8,639 bases of DNA from an uncultured Angelakisella sp. (lineage in GTDB: Bacteria > Bacillota > Clostridia > Oscillospirales > Ruminococcaceae): positions 1-8,639 of the forward strand of contig CANOCD010000037.1 in NCBI GenBank assembly GCA_947564495.1. The letters are read 5' to 3'. Position 1 is the stretch's first letter, and every line of letters starts with the position of its first letter. A program made the translations under genes and the position numbers. Shown piece after piece: positions 6,375 through 8,639 of this stretch. The notes under the pieces are model-generated. The model worked only from the letters and a program-made list of their open reading frames with translations. It had not been told where the DNA came from and did no database searches.

Positions 6375-7136
6375 TTATGCGCTCTGGGCCCGGGTCAATC
6401 CGCAGAGGATGGGATAGACGTCGTAGATGTCCTCCACCAGGTAGTCCGGCTCGTACTCCCGGCGGATGCCCAGGTCCTTCATCTTGGTCAGCTTGGAGCT
6501 GATCTGGATGGCCTTGGCAAAGCCCGCCCGCTTGGACCCGATAATGTCCCGGGAGACGGTGTCCCCCACGTAGACGCACTCCTCGGGCCGGGAGCGGAGC
6601 TGGAGCATGGAGACCCGGAAAATGTCCGGGGAGGGCTTCCGCATCCCCGTGACGGAGGAGAGGGTCACATCCTGGAAGTAGCCCCGGATGCCATACTCCT
6701 CCAGGATGTCAAACACCTGGTAGAGGGCGGCGGTGTTGCTGATGATCCCCAGCTTGAGCCCCAGGCCGTCCAGGCCCTGGAGCATCTCGGCCACCCGTGG
6801 CCGCAGGGAGCGGTGGTAGTAGGTGACCTCCCACATATGGGCGATCTCCTCACAGTGGGGGACCAGGACCTCCGCCGGAAAGTCAAAGGTCTTTAGGATG
6901 TAGTCCCGCCAGATCTCCACCGGCTTCAGCTCCACGTCCCGGGCGTCCCGGTACTCCCCGTACCGGAGCCAGCCCTGGTCGACCCGGGCTTTCAGCTCGT
7001 CGTGGTCCACTTTTGGGTCCAGGCCGTAGCTCAAAAGCATCTCCCGGAGCCTTTCTATGGCCTCCCTCTGGGAACGGTCATCCACGAAGATGTCCTCCAG
7101 GGTGCCGCCCATATCGAACATTACAGTCGTGATCAC
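6375..7136 (-). CDS. HAD-superfamily phosphatase-like protein (HAD-E, first gene of array)
   Basis: A 253-aa HAD-fold protein that opens the array. Motif I is MFDMGGTL (D8; Gly10 replaces the second Asp), motif II GIISNT (S133), motif III MRKPSP (K167) and motif IV YVGDTVSRD (D192, D197). The cap carries VEIWRDYIL. There is no ATG start. I choose the GTG at 7136 because AGGAGG lies 8 nt upstream and the resulting N-terminus (MITTVMFDMGGTL) lines up with that of HAD-D (MIKAVLFDLGGTL). The in-frame GTG three codons earlier (7145) overlaps the AGGAGG itself and cannot use it. The 140 bp upstream, to the membrane-protein gene, is where a promoter for the array would be expected; a TAAACT-like -10 preceded by TG occurs, but no good -35. 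The substrate is unknown. Confidence 0.9.
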   Translation of the reverse strand: MITTVMFDMGGTLEDIFVDDRSQREAIERLREMLLSYGLDPKVDHDELKARVDQGWLRYGEYRDARDVELKPVEIWRDYILKTFDFPAEVLVPHCEEIAHMWEVTYYHRSLRPRVAEMLQGLDGLGLKLGIISNTAALYQVFDILEEYGIRGYFQDVTLSSVTGMRKPSPDIFRVSMLQLRSRPEECVYVGDTVSRDIIGSKRAGFAKAIQISSKLTKMKDLGIRREYEPDYLVEDIYDVYPILCGLTRAQSA

Positions 7137-7144
7137 TTTGTCCA

Positions 7145-7150
7145 CCTCCT
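7145..7150 (-). promoter_or_regulatory. ribosome binding site deciding the HAD-E GTG start
   Basis: AGGAGG on the minus strand is separated by 8 nt from the GTG at 7136. The earlier in-frame GTG at 7145 shares its first base with this site, so it is excluded on spacing grounds. Confidence 0.75.
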
Positions 7151-7276
7151 GCTGGGGTCCTTGTCTGGGGCGTTGCAGATCGCAGAGTTTACAAAAAATT
7201 TCTTGGCTTTTCTAGGTTTCTCCCGCTCATCCTGGTTCCGTCTCCCTCCTCGGAGCCGGAACAGGGGGTCCCGCCG

Positions 7277-7861
7277 TCACCGCCGGTCGGTGTACTTCTT
7301 CCACTCCGGCTTTTCCTCCTCCACCAGAGGGGGCCGGTAGTCCCGGCGGTAGAGCAGGTAGGTGACCGCCGTCCCCAGGGCCACCGGGATCACCGCGAAC
7401 CACAGGGCGAAGGTCAGCATCGCTTGGATGACTTCCCAGTCCCCCAGCATGAAGCAAAGGGTGATCCCCGAAGCCACGATGTACAGCGCCAGCCACAGAT
7501 GGGTGCCGAAGGCCAGGCGCTTGTCGGGCAGGACCAGGTGGAGCAGGGCGCTGATCCCCGCCCCGGCGGCCCCCACCAGCAGGGACTGGATGAGATTGCC
7601 CGCCGCGGGGGGCAGGCCGGACAGGGGGGCCGTCAGCGCCTCGATGACCCAAAAGAAGCCGCCGATGTAGATGCCGAGAAAGACGAAGCTGAGGCAGAAG
7701 GTGTAGACCATCAGGCCGCTTTTGGGCTTGCCGTTCTCGGTAAAGAGGAAGGTCCGCCAAAAGCTCTGCTCCCGTTTTTTCCACCGCTCCTTGCGCTCCT
7801 CCCGGGCTCTTTCCCGCTCCATCTGCTCCAGCTGACGGTAAAAATCATCCTGTCTGTTCAC
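7277..7861 (-). CDS. small polytopic membrane protein of unknown function
   Basis: I do not recognise the family. The 194-aa product has a highly charged N-terminal segment (~1-47, rich in Glu, Arg and Lys, e.g. MERERAREERKERWKKRE), likely a cytoplasmic amphipathic or coiled helix. About four hydrophobic segments follow (~49-72, 90-111, 119-139, 145-171), then a charged tail (EEEKPEWKKYTDRR). There is no signal peptide. I chose the GTG at 7861 (MNRQDDFYRQLEQ), preceded by GGGAGGAGG about 10 nt upstream. An ATG at 7897 would add 12 low-complexity residues, but it lies directly against the GC-rich hairpin at 7899-7932 and has no usable Shine-Dalgarno. It is separated from HAD-E by 140 bp and may be its own transcription unit. 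Confidence 0.75.
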   Translation of the reverse strand: MNRQDDFYRQLEQMERERAREERKERWKKREQSFWRTFLFTENGKPKSGLMVYTFCLSFVFLGIYIGGFFWVIEALTAPLSGLPPAAGNLIQSLLVGAAGAGISALLHLVLPDKRLAFGTHLWLALYIVASGITLCFMLGDWEVIQAMLTFALWFAVIPVALGTAVTYLLYRRDYRPPLVEEEKPEWKKYTDRR

Positions 7862-7898
7862 AGAACCGGAGCCTCCTCCCGCAGTCTTATGAAACATC

Positions 7899-7932
7899 CC
7901 CCGCAGGGCGGGCGCTCACCCACCCTGCGGGG
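7899..7932 (-). terminator. strong GC-rich hairpin after the solute-binding protein gene
   Basis: A 14-bp stem (arms 7899-7912 and 7919-7932, one G-U pair in RNA) with a 6-nt loop lies 24 nt past the stop of the solute-binding protein gene on the transcribed strand. The following bases (GATGTTTCAT) contain only a short T-run, so it is either a weak intrinsic terminator or an RNA 3'-end stabiliser. Its position at the end of a gene and ahead of the next start supports a transcript boundary. Confidence 0.5.
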
Positions 7933-7956
7933 AGAAATCGACCGTAGGTACTTAGG

Positions 7957-8639
7957 TTATTTGGTGTAGGGGCTGATGCTCAGCCAGTAGGTCCACAGGT
8001 CCTGGGTATCCCGGAACACGTTGTTGATGGCGGCCAGATCGGGCTCAATGGCGCCGGACTCGGCCAGGGAGACGGGGTTCCAATCGCCTTCAACGTCGCT
8101 GCGGACCGGCCAGTTGCCTTCCTTGGAGAAGGGCTTGAGGCCGCCGGACTTGCCGTCGGCGCCGCCGGTGACCCAGCGGATGAAGAGGCGGGCGGCGGCG
8201 GGATGCTTGCAGCCCTCCACGACATACAGATACTCGCAGTTCTCCAGGCCGGTGTAGGGGGCCAGGTTGGTCAGCCAGGCGATGTTGTAGCCGGATTCAT
8301 CCCGGTTGCCGATCTTGCCGCCGGAGGCCAGGCAGAGGGCGGGGTCATCCTTGGTGGAGTTGTGGACAGCCTGGACCAGCTCGTCGCCGTCGCCGATGAA
8401 GGTCATCTTCAGCTGGCTGAACCGCCACATATACTCCAGGCCGGCGTTGTTCTCGGGGACGTCAAAGTCGAAGCCGGAAGGATCGTAGGTGTACTCCAGG
8501 TCCTTGTTGTACAGGTCCTTGTAAGCCTTTTCCATCTGGTCGGCGTTGACCACGAAGCTGGCAAACAGGGAGAGGTAGGCGGTCTCGGTGCCGATCTCCT
8601 TGGTGAACAGGCGGTACTTCTGGGTGCCGTCCTCCTTGG
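7957..8639 (-). CDS. ABC-transporter extracellular solute-binding protein, C-terminal part (runs off the window)
   Basis: The last 226 residues of an extracellular solute-binding lipoprotein-type protein that would deliver a ligand to an ABC importer; the N-terminus with any signal peptide lies outside the window. Supporting features are the typical family 1-like late segment, VVEGCKHPAAARLFIRWVTG, which resembles the common 'hPxAAxxFI.(F/W)' helix near the C-terminal lobe, a preceding NIAWLTNLAPYTGLENCEYL strand-helix region, and the ending NVFRDTQDLWTYWLSISPYTK before TAA. The ligand cannot be identified (iron, sugar phosphate or polyol-type importers all have this layout). The partner permease and ATPase genes are not in the window and would be expected upstream or elsewhere. 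It is separated from the membrane-protein gene by a strong hairpin. Confidence 0.75.
   Translation of the reverse strand, partial: KEDGTQKYRLFTKEIGTETAYLSLFASFVVNADQMEKAYKDLYNKDLEYTYDPSGFDFDVPENNAGLEYMWRFSQLKMTFIGDGDELVQAVHNSTKDDPALCLASGGKIGNRDESGYNIAWLTNLAPYTGLENCEYLYVVEGCKHPAAARLFIRWVTGGADGKSGGLKPFSKEGNWPVRSDVEGDWNPVSLAESGAIEPDLAAINNVFRDTQDLWTYWLSISPYTK

Noticed and set aside
5301..6896. 531-codon plus-strand open frame crossing the inverted repeat
   Set aside because: It is antisense to HAD-D and HAD-E and passes through the palindrome. There is no ribosome binding site or protein family signal, and its Pro/His/Gly/Gln-rich composition marks it as a shadow frame.
7137..7276. Sigma-A promoter ahead of the HAD array
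   Set aside because: A TG-TAAACT-like -10 can be found on the minus strand near 7180-7195, but the hexamer at -35 distance (CTAGAA) does not resemble TTGACA, so I do not annotate it.
1..8639. tRNA or rRNA genes, CRISPR arrays, transposase genes
   Set aside because: No cloverleaf-like tRNA, rRNA segment, regularly spaced repeats or transposase motifs were seen on either strand.

Overview
The window is a GC-rich stretch in which every gene I can support lies on the minus strand, so gene order in transcription runs from high to low coordinates. GC-rich codons, strong AGGAGG-type ribosome binding sites and a membrane pyrophosphatase gene fit a high-GC clostridial Firmicute, most likely an Oscillospiraceae-type gut anaerobe. 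That placement is an inference from composition and gene style, not from a marker gene.

Layout in transcription order. (1) 8639-7957: the C-terminal part of an ABC-transporter solute-binding protein, followed by a strong GC-rich hairpin (7932-7899). (2) 7861-7277: a small protein with a charged cytoplasmic N-terminus and about four membrane segments, function unknown. (3) 7136-3113: five consecutive paralogous HAD-superfamily phosphatase-like genes, called HAD-E, D, C, B and A here. The last three are packed with a 4-nt gap and a 4-nt overlap. A 166-bp imperfect inverted repeat (MITE-like) sits between D and C. (4) 3113-1551: a phosphoglycerate mutase of the cofactor-independent (alkaline-phosphatase superfamily) type, joined to HAD-A by a TGATG stop/start overlap. 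(5) 1347-1: the N-terminal two thirds of a membrane-bound, ion-pumping pyrophosphatase (hppA), separated from the mutase by 203 bp that hold a palindrome and a hairpin.

The most striking observation is that the mutase is circularly permuted. Its first ~310 residues match the second part of ordinary iPGM (Arg/Arg substrate site, EKYAHVTFF, NFAN.D...H, TADHGN, AHTTN, ending in the usual C-terminal EMTGESLI). They are followed without a break by the usual N-terminal part (ILDGWG, GNSEAGH with the catalytic Ser, GAGR, DGR, DRDGNY..V.KAYD). The two parts add up to one complete enzyme (520 aa), with the new ends inside the transferase domain. The usual DGRD motif reads DGRS.

The five HAD genes form a local expansion. 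All replace the second Asp of the DxDxT motif with Gly. They share a cap-domain fingerprint (ExW or LW plus aromatic positions) and have diverged in other catalytic motifs. Co-transcription with the permuted mutase suggests a shared role in phosphorylated C3 or related metabolites, but no substrate can be read from the sequence.
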